Positions 48,801 through 60,644 of a stretch of 64,000 bases of DNA are shown piece after piece; the stretch's first letter is position 1; each line of letters begins with the position of its first letter. Where the stretch lies: NCBI GenBank assembly GCA_037126765.1, contig JBBCBC010000037.1:12033263-12097262 (forward strand), given 5' to 3'. The stretch comes from Stenogyne calaminthoides. Taxonomy: Eukaryota > Streptophyta > Magnoliopsida > Lamiales > Lamiaceae. The position numbers and the translations under genes are program-made. The notes under the pieces are model-generated. The model ran no database searches and had not been told where the DNA came from. It saw nothing but the letters and a program-made list of their open reading frames with translations.

Positions 48801-51800
48801 GCTGGCACCACTATTATTCTTTTCCCCATGAATAATAACCAGTTTAGTGGAGATAATATCATAGAACAAAATTGATGATATCAGAAGTTAAAAGATATAG
48901 CAAAATTTGGCCAATCATAGGTAGTCAATAAAAAAAATTCATGCTGGTTAAGATTCTGAAAATAAATACCTTAAAGTAGACCTTTCAAACAGATACTCCC
49001 CACGGCAGCTGCATAATCTGATCTGCGACCTACATACATATTAAACAGGAAATCTTTTTCTCACTGCATAAGGATGATAAACTGAAATTTAAAACCACAG
49101 AGAACGGACAGTGGTATACATGAGGATCACATGTAAAGGAACCCAGCAAAATCTCCTTATTTCTAATCATCAATGTTTCCTAGTGAATTTATTAGAATAG
49201 GGAATGAAACTACAATCAAGTTAAAATCAATGTAGTGATTTACTCTTCTGCTTAGTTGGTTATCATCCCGATCATCACGTTTCTTCTGTACAAATCACTT
49301 TTAGACTCCCTAAATGCTAACATGTAACACTTTTACCCATTTGGACGATTGCCTATGGAATGAGGTAATGAAGAGTACGGAAATGGTAGCACTCTTAGGC
49401 TCTAGAATATTTAACAACATAAACTTATCTAAAATAACAAGAAATCCATATACAAAAACAAATTTTGAGATATCCATGACAAGATAAATACTTTCACCAT
49501 AAGTAAAAAGATATGTACATACATACAAGGGTTTATCTTGTATGAGAAAAAATGAATACCAATATAACATAAAATACCTTGAGAGTGAGAACAACAGGCT
49601 TTTCATTACCTCATTCGTGAAGAATTGAGCTGATTACAAAGATGCAAAGCATAAGCTCAAACTCATACTGTATTAGCTCAGTTAAGTGCGCATCATCAAT
49701 AATCCCTTCATCCCTGCTAGTTTTCGTTCTAGGATATTTCAGTGTTTCATACGAGAACTGATACTTAAAGATGAACACATCAGGAACTCATACCCAATGA
49801 AAAAATAAGGAAACATGCCAACTAGTAGGATATATCAATAAGTTTTATACAACTGAAGATAATTTAAAAAAAATGAAACATGAACATGTATCCGAAAAGA
49901 AAAGAAATTTGCGAAAGGGGAACACTTTCTAAAGCCCGTATCTGTGACGATGATTATGATAGAGCATGTCTCCACTAAAGTTGAATTTAGCAGTGGAATC
50001 AAGTTGGCCAAATTAAATTAGACATCAAAAGTTGAAATTAACAGTAAAAGTCCAGTGTGACAAATTATTTATTAGGCCTGGCAAAAAAAGAGTTTAATAT
50101 TTAATAACACCTACTACTTAAACACAAAAACAAGCAAGGGGCTCCACATAATACAAGAATTCACTATTACTGCTATCTCTTTTACAATTATATTCGTATT
50201 AAGATGCTAAGGTGATTATGCATATGAATTTTTTAAAATAATGCAATCACAATTCCACTGTACGAGTCATCAGTTGTACCAAAGAAAGTGTATCAAAATG
50301 ATAAAGCTACAAGCACATGAGAATTTCATATGAGGAAAGTAAGCCGGCAGGAATAATGGGCATATTGTAAAAAGCAGATTAAGAGCATTTAAATTCAATC
50401 TAGAAATTATCATTTTTCAACTGCTTTACAGAATTTGGACACCTTTTTCATGTAAGTTAACGAGTTGACCACTCTAACTGTCAGATCTGATGCTACTGGT
50501 ACCTATTAAATAAAAACATGACATTGAAATAGGATCTATAGAAAGAAACATGTCATAAAAATTCCCAAATAATTCTTACCTCTTGCTTGAGACTCCTGAA
50601 GAGAAATTGCTTTATGTGATCACTAGGATATGTTCTTCCCGTGCTCCAGAAGCGGGAGGATGTATTGACACATGTATGTTTGCTTATATCCCTATAGATG
50701 CTATAAAACGAAAAGGCTAGTCATACATCATTATGAAATATATACAGAACTCCTGTTTGAGTTCCAGGACTCTGCTCCAAACTCTTGGATCTACATCACA
50801 AATAGAGCGTTTGTACATTCAATTTATTGGAAATCGAATCACCTACATGAACACAATTGTTAGTTTCTGCCAATAGAAATTGGTATAAAAAATCTCTACA
50901 CATAGAACAAAGATTAGTATGTCTGAATTGCACACTCAAACCTTTAGATTTATACTGAAACTCTGTTGGACAAGTCTCCATCTGAAAACTGCAGCTTCAC
51001 TTTTTTTTTTTTTGACAGCTAAAATCACTCTAACTATAAGATCCGAGGCTACAGATACCTTTTAAAATGAAAATATGTCATGCGAATAGGTTCTATATAA
51101 AGAGAAGACTAGTCAAGAAGATAAACGTCTGAAAAGAAGGTTCTGAGCTGGGGTATTACCCGCAAGGGAACACGCTCTTCAAATTGAAAGCATGAAGACT
51201 TACTTGACTTCCCATTCTTCTCTAGTTCGCTGCCACCACTATTATTCTTTTCCCATGAATAATAATCTGATTGATATTGAGTCCTGGATTCGTAAGAAAA
51301 AGAACTTAGGTGAATTTCGCATCGTCAAAGTCCGAAAGAAACAGAAAGAAAGGCCATTTGCAAGCAACTCAACATTATCAGAGTGGCAAACTTCCATAGG
51401 GGTGATTTCATCCTGCGCAAAAGTGATCAATGAATAGTAGAAACTAGGATATGAAGACGCATCTGCCTATTTAGCTGGGCTGCCTGAGGTTGTGGCTAGC
51501 CCATTTAATCTTTTTGATGGTGGTTGTGGCTTTGTCAAAAGTTCCTAAAATTTTCCAGGAAGCAAGCTCCCTGACGCCTTGGAAATTTCAGAAGATAAAC
51601 TTCATATTGAAGTTTATATTTCTTCTATTTTTAGTCTTTACATTCCAAAAGAAAAGATTAAAAAAAAAATGAATAAAATATTAAGAGGGAGAAAACCAGA
51701 AACTGCGCGGTGGCTCTAACAGCCCTTCTGTGTCAAGAAGATCGAAAGGTTGTCGTTTGAATGATCAAACTTTGAAGATGGGCATCTCCCTCAATTGAAA

Positions 51801-54800
51801 GCTTTGAGCAAAACACAATTATTCGAGCTTATTGCACATTTCTTGATCAGATAATCGACGATCGTTATCCAACACGCGGAGGATAAATGAATCATTGGGA
51901 CTACGGGAGGGGTTCGCCGCTCGTGATATTGCAGAATTTTGTTTTGATGCAAGAATAAACTGGTGCTGAAAGCCGTTTTTTGTTCCTCTATTTCTTCATG
52001 TTATGGATGGGATATGTAAGGGTTTGCTATCATATCAACTACTTCTTTCAGGATGAGATTCTACCACAGGATTGTTTTTGAGTTGTAGTCAACCAGCAAA
52101 GGCTTCAGAGCCAATCTCTTGGAATAATTCCTACCACTTGTACCCCTAATAGTTCCCCTTGCAGTAAGTGCAATGAATGTAGGCTACGTGGATTGTTGGA
52201 GGGAAGACAGTCGCATGCATCCGAGAAGATTGTACTTCAACAAGTTTTGCACCAAGAGGCAATGAGGGGGTTACCGGAGTTTCATCTGGAAAACAGAGGG
52301 AGACTATAGTCGATGATGTTTTCGGTGATTGGAGATAATCAATTGATGTCGAGTTCTTTTTCAGTGTATGTTCTTCTTAAAATTATAAGATTCCAAAAAA
52401 AAAAAAAAATCGAAAAAAAAAACAAAAAACGCAAACATTGGAGTTGAGGCTCCTATGCACTCAAGGATCTGTTGCAGAAATTGATGTTGAGCTCCTTCCC
52501 GGTGTATGCTCTTCTTCAATTTTTAGATCTTCAGGTTCCAACAGGAAACTAGAGAACGAGGCTCGTGAAACGAGCTTCAGGCGCACTCATGGAGCTGATG
52601 ATGTTGCAGAAATTGACGTCAAACTGCTTCCCAGTGTGTGTTCTTTAATTTTTAGATCTTCAGATTCCAAAAATAAATAAAATTGAAAACAAAAACACGA
52701 GTGTCGTCCACGGCCATGCGAAATCGGAGAATGAGGGTCTGGACTCTGGAAACAAGCTGCTTCCCGGAAATTGATATCCAGCTGCTTCCCGTGTTTTGTT
52801 CTTCATACATAAAATCAAAGCAAAACGCATGCATCATCCACAAACAAGGGAAACCGGAGAATGAGGCTCTGGAAATGAGCCTCCAGCGCACTCAAGGAGC
52901 TAGTGATGTTGCAAAATTGCAGTCGTCGTCCACGGCAACGGGAAACCGCAGAATTAGGGATATGGAAAGTAGCCTCCGGCGCACTTAAGGAGATGATGAT
53001 GTTGCAGAAATTGACGTTAAACTGCTTCTCGGTTTTTATTCTTCAATTTTAGATCTTCAGATTCCAAAAACAAAAAATGAAAACAAAAATGCGAGCATCG
53101 TCCATGGCCATGCAAAATCGGAGAATGAGGGTCTGGAAACGAGCTGCTTCCCGGAAATTGATGTCAAGCTGCTTCCGTGTTTTGTTCTTCATATATATTT
53201 TTAAAAGAGAAAACAACAAACAGAAAATAAAAAACAAAACGCAGGCGTCATCCACAGCCAAGGGAAACCAGAGAGAGGTTCTGGAAACGAGCCTTCGCAC
53301 ACTCAAGCAGCTGGTGTTGTTGCAGAAATTGATGTCGAGCTCCTACCTGGTGTTTGTTCTTCTTAAATGCAGAAATTTGTAGACTTTCAGATTCCAACAA
53401 AAAAAAGAAAGAAAAAACAAAAATGCCGTCATCGTCCACGGCCATGGGAAACCGGAGAATTGAAGATCTGGAAATGAGCCTCTGACGCACTCAAGGAGCT
53501 GATGATGTTCCAGAAATTGACGTTAAACTGCTTCTTGTGTTTGTTCTTCAATTGTAGATCTTCACATTCCAAAAAAAAAAACAATTGAAAACAAAAATGT
53601 GAGCATCATCCACGGCCATGCGAAATCGGAGAATGAGGGTCTGGAAACGAGCTGCTTCCTGGAAATTAATGTCATGCTGCTTCCCGTGTTTTGTTCTTCT
53701 TCATATATATTTTAAAAAGAGAAAAAACAAAAAATAAAAGGCAGGCATGACAGCCAAGGGAAACTAGAGAACGAAGCTCTGGAAACGATCTTGCAGCACA
53801 CTCAAGGATTTTTGTTGTTGCAGAAATTGGTGTCGAGCTTCTTCCTGGTGTTTGTTCTTCTTCAATTTGTAGATCTTCAGATTCCAAAAAAAAAAAAAAA
53901 AGAAAAACAAAAGAAAAACAAAAGATCGAAAACAAAAATGCAGGCGACTTCCACAGCCACGGGAAACAAGCCTTCGCACACTCAAGCCAGCTGGTGCTGT
54001 TGCAGAAATTGATGTCGAGCTCCTACCTGGTGTTTGTTCTTCTTCAATTTGTAGACCTTCAGATTCCAATAAAAAAGAAAGAAAGAAAGAAAGAAAAAAC
54101 AAAAAATCAAAACAAAAATGCAGTCGTCGTCCACGGTCTCGGGAAACTGGAGAATTGAAGATCTGGAAATGAGCCTCTGGCGCACTCAATGAGCTGGTGC
54201 TGGAAATTGATGTCGACCTCCTTCCCTTTCGAAATGAGCCTCCAGTGCACTCAGGGAGCTGTTGCTTTAGGAATTCGTAGAGGGATTACTATTGTGATTG
54301 TGAATAATCATGGTGAAGATCTTATCAACTACTTCTATACCTTACTATATTCCCAGTGTTCATTCCCTCCGCTGTTCATGGCAAGGGCAGTAGGTAAAAC
54401 CATGAGAATCTATTATTCTTATTGAATTTAAGGAGTGGTGAAACTGGAACTCAGCACAAGGGACTCGGCTCAAGCTGACTAGGAAAGGTCTTTTGAAATT
54501 ATTATAAGGCACCATGAAAGGGTGGAATCGCCGCTTAGCGGCCTGGGACGGAAGTGGAGTGTAGCTCCACATGCAGGCAACATCAGCACCACCCATTTAT
54601 TAGTCAAACCCAAGGCGCATTCAATATAAATTTAAAGGTTCTACGCATTGATTTTGTCACTTAAAGCATGTCACGTAAATTTAAAGTCTCCAGAAAAGGA
54701 AGCAAGCTAAATCATTCATCCAGGAATTTAAATTATCCAGCTTACTAGAGATAATACCATGAAACACAATGATGATCAGAAGTTAAAAAGATATAGCAAA

Positions 54801-56073
54801 ATTTGGCCAATCGTAGGTAGTCGATAAAAAAAATTCATGCTAGTTAACATTATATAAATAAATACCTTAAAAGCAAGCCTTCCAAACAGATACTCCTCAT
54901 GACATCTACATAGTCCGATCTGCGACCTAAACACATGTGATACAGGAAGTCTTTCATGTAAATTTAAAGTCTCCAGAAAAGAAAGCAAGATAAACCATTC
55001 TCCAACTTATTGGAGATAATACCATAAAACACAATGATGATCAGAAGTTAAAAAGATATAGCAAAGATTGGCCAATTGCAGTAAGTCAATTTTAATAAAT
55101 CCATGTTGCTAAACATTCTATAAATAAATACCTTAAAAGCAGGTCCCATGACAGCTACATAGTCCGATCTGCGACTTAAATACATAATATACAGGAAGTC
55201 TTTTTCTCATTGCATAAGAATGGAAAACTTGATTGTGATCTGAAATTAAAACCACAGAGCATCAATGTTTAAAACATCTCCTGCTTATTTTAAAACATCA
55301 ATGTTTCCTAGCGAATTCATTAGAATCGGGAATGAAGCTACAATTATCCTGAAATCAGAAGTTTACAGTTTCCTAAGCCATATCCATCTTAATAAGAAAC
55401 TTCATTATGAATTTGCTTGTCTAAACCTTCCAAGAATTATAGAATATAACATTACGCTTTGGAATAGTTACTGTTCAATTTTATGCTACATCTGAGTACA
55501 ACAAATCATGAATAGAATAAAAATATAGATGAAACTTAAAATACACAGAAAACGTGGATAATTCTGAAACGGTAATGAAACTCATCCAAACCTAAATTAC
55601 ATCAAATTAAGGAATTAACTACAGAATTCAGAATATTCAATCTTCTACAACCAATTCATCAATCATAAAAAAATCAGTTAAATTTAAAATCCTTTCTGGA
55701 TTTTAGAATTATGCGATCAACAGAAGACATCTCCCAAACGTACATATGCACGTATTCATAGATTAAAAAGTTATGCGCCAAGGAATTTTCGCGAAACAGA
55801 AACAAATAAATAAAGAAAGAAGATATTTAGAAAAGGATTACCATTATCCCCATTGAAGAAAGGTGATGATCGTGAATCACCAGTAAATCTTGAGTCCGCT
55901 TCTAGGAATTTCTTTACGCGGACACTGTTTTTCTTTTTCTTGATTTCTTGATTAGCCGTTATAACCAGGAATTTCTTTACGCGGATACTGTTTATTTTTT
56001 CTTGATTTCTTGATTTCTTGATTTCTTGATTTAGCCGTTTTAAACTTGTTGGCGGTGTAATGTAATGGGCCAA
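45880..56073 (-). pseudogene. Locus with duplicated exons, unrecognised gene or pseudogene
   Basis: Reading the minus strand, exon-like pieces recur in the same order. First comes a 5' exon at 55842-56060 (VRVKKFLEADSRFTGDSRSS, donor GTAATC). An RRSDYVAVM-type exon occurs three times (about 55142-55178, 54880-54930 and 48968-49028). NGKSSKSSCFQFEERVPLR is near 51150-51230 and 48735-48790. DPRVWSRV-type is near 50740-50800, 48365-48420 and, diverged, 47960-48030. RTYPSDHEKQF is near 47000-47045 and 50590-50650. SRDEGIIDDAHLTEL is near 49690-49720 and 45960-46000. The downstream copies carry frameshifts and a GT-to-GC donor change. The protein family was not recognised. An upstream promoter is likely, since three TGGGCC motifs precede it. 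Whether any copy set yields a functional mRNA cannot be decided here. Confidence 0.45.
52430..54260 (+). repeat. Tandem array of coding-like units
   Basis: About ten copies of a motif translating as (TQGADDVAEIDVKLLPGVCS) recur at irregular intervals of about 100-300 bp, each followed by TTTTAGATCTTCAGATTCCA and an A-rich run. Companion units translate as NENASVVHGHGKSENEG-like and alternate with them, so there is a higher-order repeat. The frame is kept within units but not across the array. It lies between duplicated exons of the minus-strand locus. The function and source gene were not recognised. Confidence 0.65.
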
Positions 56074-56110
56074 GAAATATAATAAATAGTGGGCCGATTT
56101 TTAATGGGCC
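56066..56110 (-). promoter_or_regulatory. Three site II (TGGGCC) elements
   Basis: TGGGCC occurs at 56066, 56090 and 56105, just upstream (minus strand) of the exon-like segment at 55842-56060. Such clusters mark promoters of plant housekeeping genes, which supports a once-active gene reading leftward. Confidence 0.5.
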
Positions 56111-56196
56111 ATTTAAGCAAGGTTTAGGAATCCTAAGCAGATGCTCGTATGCTTTGATAAAAAACGAAGAGGCTCCATCCTCGCATTAATGTAAAA

Positions 56197-56836
56197 CTAG
56201 CACCTAACAACGCGTGATGCGTGGGATTTAAAATAATTTTTTTATTAATTTTAATTTAAATATTTTAAATATTATATATATAATTTTATATTTTAATATT
56301 ATTTGTGCATATTTTTATTTATTTCTTATTCTAAATTACATTCTCTTATTAAAATTAGATGTCATACTCATTTTAAACTTATAGTATATTATTTATATAA
56401 TACATGTTGTTTAGACATTTTCACCCATCATTATCTCATATATACTCTTAATGATTATTTTTTATAATTATTAATTTTTTTATAGATATGTTGTGTGAAT
56501 AATTTTTTCAGTCAATAATATTTATTGTTAAAAATATTTAATTATAAAAAATTAAAGTTAATGTTGACATAAGAAAATTTAAATAATCATAAAAATTAAT
56601 TATTATGGGTATATATGATATAATGAGGGGAGAAAATATCAGAAAATATTTATTATAAAAATATTCAAAAAGACTAAAAAGATACTAGTAGAATGGGAGG
56701 GAGTAATTTAGAATAAGAAATTAATGAAAATATATACATATAATATTAGAAAAAAATTACATCTATAATTTAAAATTAATAATATAAAAATTGTTTTCAA
56801 TCTCGTGTAGACGTAGAACATTGGGTTAGATGCTAG
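56197..56836. mobile_element. Inverted-repeat element with CTAG ends (640 bp)
   Basis: AACTAGCACCTAAC at the left and, in reverse complement, AACTAGCATCTAAC at the right begin inverted arms of about 150 bp, AT-rich and alignable by eye (both contain TTTATTTCTTATTCTAAATTAC-like words). ACGCGTGATGCGT at 56210-56222 is a small hairpin close to the left CTAG, as at a Helitron 3' end. Classification is uncertain. Confidence 0.45.
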
Positions 56837-57164
56837 TTACATTTAAAAAAAAAAAAGAGAGAGTATAAAGATTTAAATTATGGAGTATGTATTTAATAGA
56901 AATTAATGTATATGTTTTAAAGATAAAACATTTTAAATATAACAACCACATAAATAAGGGATGATTCATAATTAATATATAAGAGGTAAATGGAAGGTAA
57001 ATATAAAAATTAAATAAATGAATGATTGAAATTAAAAAAAATAATAATAATAATACTATAAATAACTTTTTACAGAAATTCAGAGATTTAAAATAAAATC
57101 ATCATATGAATTGGGGGCTTGCCTTTAGTATATATGAGATGTCCAACTTATCACAACCATGATC

Positions 57165-57276
57165 CGGTGAAATTTGTTCACTTTATATTGTTACATTTAT
57201 AAATTAATATAATATTATTTATAATTAATATCATTACACTTATAAATTAATATTATACTATTAAATATTATGAGTA
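57165..57276. mobile_element. Left part of an AT-rich MITE split by the Helitron
   Basis: Starts GTGAAATTTGTTCACTTTAT, of the GTGAAACTTGTTCA family, and is continued after the Helitron at 60506-60570, which ends ATATCAATTTCATCTTATAG. See the copy at 4665-4850. Confidence 0.55.
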
Positions 57277-58013
57277 CTAGTTTAATGCCCGCGTATTACG
57301 CGATTCTTTAATTAAAAAAAATAATATTCATAACATATAATATATTTAATAATAAAAAATATAATTATGGGCATGCACTAAATATGAATTAATGATTGTT
57401 TAGGGTATACATTACTATATACTTACTTAAACAGTTATTTGAATAAGATTATTGATTGATTCATGAATCCCTAATTTAAATTTGAGAGAAAATTTTACTT
57501 GAAAAATTAGTTAGATGGTTTAAATGTAATAAAATAATAGGTTGTATAAAAATAGTTCGATGGTTTATAAAAAAAATAATAGTTGTATAGTTTTTTGTAA
57601 TAAAAAATTTAGGTGATAGTTTAGTGGATTTAGGGTTCGATTGGTAGGCCCTTATAGGGGTTAAAAAGACATATCCATTATTTTTGCTGGCTGATTGGTA
57701 GATGATATTATAATGTGTCCGACCCGTTTTTTATCGGCCGACCCTCCGCTATTAATGTGGTCAAACACTGTTCATAAGTATGTTAATAATACTCCCAACT
57801 TGGTGGTATTAATTTAGTGGGACTTCTAAAGTAATCGTGTAATGACCAAAATACCCCCGCATTCCTAATATAAAAAACAAAAAGACAAAACATAATCAGA
57901 AATCCAAATCCGCAAACCCTACAAAAAATTTCGATTCTTCTTCACAAAATCTGTCGCGGCTGTTCATCCTCCCAAATGTTTACGAGTGATTTGCAGGTGA
58001 AATTGAAGCGATA

Positions 58014-58290
58014 ATGGAGTCTGCGAGCCAGTCAAACAGCTCAATAGTAGCTATAATGGAGCTCGCAAACATGATAAGCGTGCCCATGTCCCTAAACGCC
58101 ATCGTTTGCCTCAACGTGGCGGATGCTATTTGGGCGGATCCAATGCCCCCCTCTCGGCCGCCGAGATCCTCTCCGCCACCGCCGCCGGCCCTACCGCCGA
58201 CCCCGAAAACCTCCAGCGCATTCTCCGAATGATAAATCGGAGAGCCACGGCGTTTTCAACGAGCATCTCAGCAAAATTGGATAAATCGGA
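58014..58290 (+). pseudogene. O-methyltransferase N-terminal fragment
   Basis: The translation begins with residues of a plant COMT-type O-methyltransferase dimerisation domain: MELANMISVPMSLNAIVCLN then VADAIW, then in a second frame GGSNAPLSAAEILSATA and DPENLQRILRM, then in a third frame SHGVFNEHLSKIG. Two frameshifts (near 58135 and 58230) and the loss of everything after about residue 100, including the SAM-binding and catalytic regions, make it non-functional. It lies inside the Helitron. The original substrate cannot be inferred. Confidence 0.75.
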
Positions 58291-58847
58291 ACTAGGAATT
58301 GCTGAAAATATGAGATTCGGTTTTTTCCATTGTAAAATTATCTGATAACCCTATTTTCAACTACGAAATTTGCTGAAAATTTGAATTGATTCTAGAAATT
58401 TTTTACGTTTTTTAACTACGAATTGCTGAAAAATAATTCCATGAATTGATTCGGTAAAATGTGATTTTCCATTTATGGAAAAATGATTGGGAATAACATT
58501 ATATAGATAATAAAAAAAATAAAAAAAATGATTTAATAAATAATAAAAATAATAAATTGATTAACCGCTTTTTTGGAGAGGACCAAAGATATAAGAGATT
58601 AAATTAATGACTCGAATAAAAAACAATAACATTATATAGAGTGTATGCACATTTTCTGTTAAATCATCTGATAATCGTGTTTTCAACTACGAATTTGCTG
58701 AATTGATTCTGGTAATTTTTAACGTTTTCAAGTACGAATTTACTGAAAATGTGAATTGATTGTAGAATTGATTCGGAGAGAAAGTATGCACGTGTAAATC
58801 ATCTCAGGATCTACTAAATCAGAGGTGGATGAAGGGAGTATTGGGCT

Positions 58848-59712
58848 CTTTCAGCTTTTAGGAATGTGGGGAGATCTTCAAAAGATGGAATTCTTGGTAC
58901 TTCCAGTGCTCCAATACACATGGTGACCGCTGAAGGAGGCCATTTTAAAGAGCAGTTATGGCAAACTGTGCGTGCTTTGGGTTTGGCCTTCCTTCTCAAC
59001 TCAGGTGTTGGCGCACTAATTGAGGATAGAGGAATTGTCAAAGGTACTGATAAATCATTCTTTGTCCTGGTTCTTTTGTACCTAATAAAGTTTATTTTAT
59101 CTCTCAATATTGTTTGCTCTTATTAGGACTTGGTTCACATGAAGAAGTGCAACCAGTTTGGAATCAAATACAAAATTTAGTGATGTGAAGGGAGTAGATG
59201 AGGCAAAAGCCTACCTTGTGATCCTAAGGTAAGTCTATGAGTCACGCCGAAGTATGGTGTAGTACTTGTTCTTGTGCTCGCTTATAATAAAAAATATATG
59301 AATTTTCCCTCTTTAAGAGGAGAAGAGGTTTGTAGAGGTACACTCCAGGCTCTGTTGTTAAGAATAATGAAGTGGTCATCAAGGTTTATGAATTTCATTA
59401 TTTTTATATTTTCGTTACAGCGCTTCACACGTCTTGGTGGGAAGCTTCCAATAGGTGTTCTGTTAGTGGCGGAGGTGGCACTGGGAAAACTATGTTAGCA
59501 AGAGCCATAGCTGGAGAAGCTGGTGTCCCATTTTTTTCTTGCAGTGGAAGTGAATTTGAAGAAATGTTTGTTGGTGTTGGTGCCCGTACAGTGAGAGAGG
59601 TCACCATGTATAATTTTCATTGATGAGATTGATGCCATTGGAGGGAGCCATAATCCAAAGGATCAGCAATACATGAAGATGACTTTAAACCAGTTGTTGT
59701 TGAACTCCTAGT
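58848..59712 (+). pseudogene. FTSH4: FTSH4-type mitochondrial protease fragment
   Basis: Segments match the middle of FTSH4, an inner-membrane AAA+ zinc protease: GTSSAPIHMVTAEGGHFKEQ, a membrane segment ALGLAFLLNSGVGALIEDRG, then after an intact-looking intron (59044-59126) HEEVQP, NTKFSDVKGVDEAKA, and after a second intron (acceptor near 59420) RFTRLGGKLPIGVLLV, a Walker A reading GGGGTGKT instead of GPPGTGKT, SCSGSEFEEMFVGVGAR, then FIDEIDAIGGS and DQQYMKMTLNQ. At least four frame breaks, deletions and a stop show it is dead. The peptidase half (HEXXH) is missing. Introns being kept means genomic DNA, not mRNA, was captured. Confidence 0.85.
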
Positions 59713-59764
59713 TTTGGCTAATAGATTCTGTTGTGATGAATTGAGATCTTCTTGTGATACTTAT

Positions 59765-59958
59765 CTAGCATCTCTGGTTGATGATCTGGATACTGCTATT
59801 CTTTTCTTTGAATTGTTGGTACATATTCAGAAACTCATTTGCTTCAACATCCAGAAAATCTTCCAGTTTTGGACTTTCTTCTTGTTGTTTATTTAATTGG
59901 GTGGTGCTGCATGAAAATGTGTTGGTGCTCGTTTCCTTCATATTATTGATCCAGTCAT
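59765..59958 (-). pseudogene. Exon-like fragment with a SPKLEDFL motif
   Basis: After an acceptor-like CCCTTGTGCAG the minus strand is open for about 64 codons and ends in a stop. It is rich in Asn, Gln, Ser, Thr and acidic residues and includes QQEESPKLEDFLDVEANEF. SPKLEDFL recalls a motif of AINTEGUMENTA-like AP2 proteins, but this is tentative and no AP2 domain is present. It lies inside the Helitron, so it is probably a third captured gene piece. Confidence 0.4.
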
Positions 59959-60505
59959 CTGCACAAGGGAAAAAATAAATCAAACCTACAAAAATATGAA
60001 TTTAAAAATGGTAATACCCATGAGAGTTAAGATTAATGACATGCAACAGGTTGTGTGTTGGAATTAGGATTAGCTTAAAAAAAGGGAAATAGTAGAGAAG
60101 GAATGGTAGCTGAATCTGGAGTTCAATGCATAACTAAAAAATAATGAAATTTGTTATACATAGTATTTTGTTAAAGATGTGAGGGGTAAATGAGTCATTT
60201 TATCTAAAAATCAATTTTTATGTGGACTATCAATCAATATACAAAATTTATAAAACTTTTAAAGATTCCTACCAGTCATTATATTATTTTTAACACAACC
60301 TTAGATATTGCAATTTTTTTAATTAAACTATACATTAACATGTCACATGAATGACACATATTAATTACAAACCAATTGAAAAATGACACATCAATTCAAT
60401 AAAATGTGATAACTTATCCAAATTAACCTCAAGATGACACATCATTCAAATTAATCATAAGAAGACACATCATCAAACTGAATTCTCTATTAGTAATATA
60501 AGAGA

Positions 60506-60570
60506 TTAATTTATAAATTTAATAGTATCCGTTTATAGATATAATAATATCAATTTCATCTTATAGTTAA
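60506..60570. mobile_element. Right part of the MITE split by the Helitron
   Basis: TTAATTTATAAATTTAATAG onward continues the AT-rich MITE at 57165-57276 and ends ATATCAATTTCATCTTATAG, the family's right terminus. Confidence 0.5.
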
Positions 60571-60644
60571 TTAAGTTGCAATCCGTCCATCACAATCTTA
60601 ACCGCATATTCACTATGTGATTGGAGTTTAAGAAATAATTGTTT

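Larger units (their letters stand above)
57277..60505 (-). mobile_element. Non-autonomous Helitron carrying gene fragments (3229 bp)
   Basis: On the minus strand the element begins TCTCTTATATTAC (60505), directly after an A, and ends with the hairpin CGCGTAATACGCG (57302-57290), nine bases, then CTAG at 57280-57277, directly before a T. TC start, short 3' hairpin, CTRR end and insertion between A and T are the defining Helitron marks. A related MITE at 4753-4769 shows the same target uninterrupted. No Rep/helicase frame is present, so it depends on another element for movement. Inside are an O-methyltransferase fragment, an FTSH4 fragment and an exon-like minus-strand segment, plus AT-rich repeats around 58360-58780. 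Confidence 0.85.

Noticed and set aside
53672..54189. Phe-rich minus-strand frames of 87 and 141 codons
   Set aside because: They read the A-rich spacers of the tandem array as poly-Phe on the opposite strand and have no independent support.
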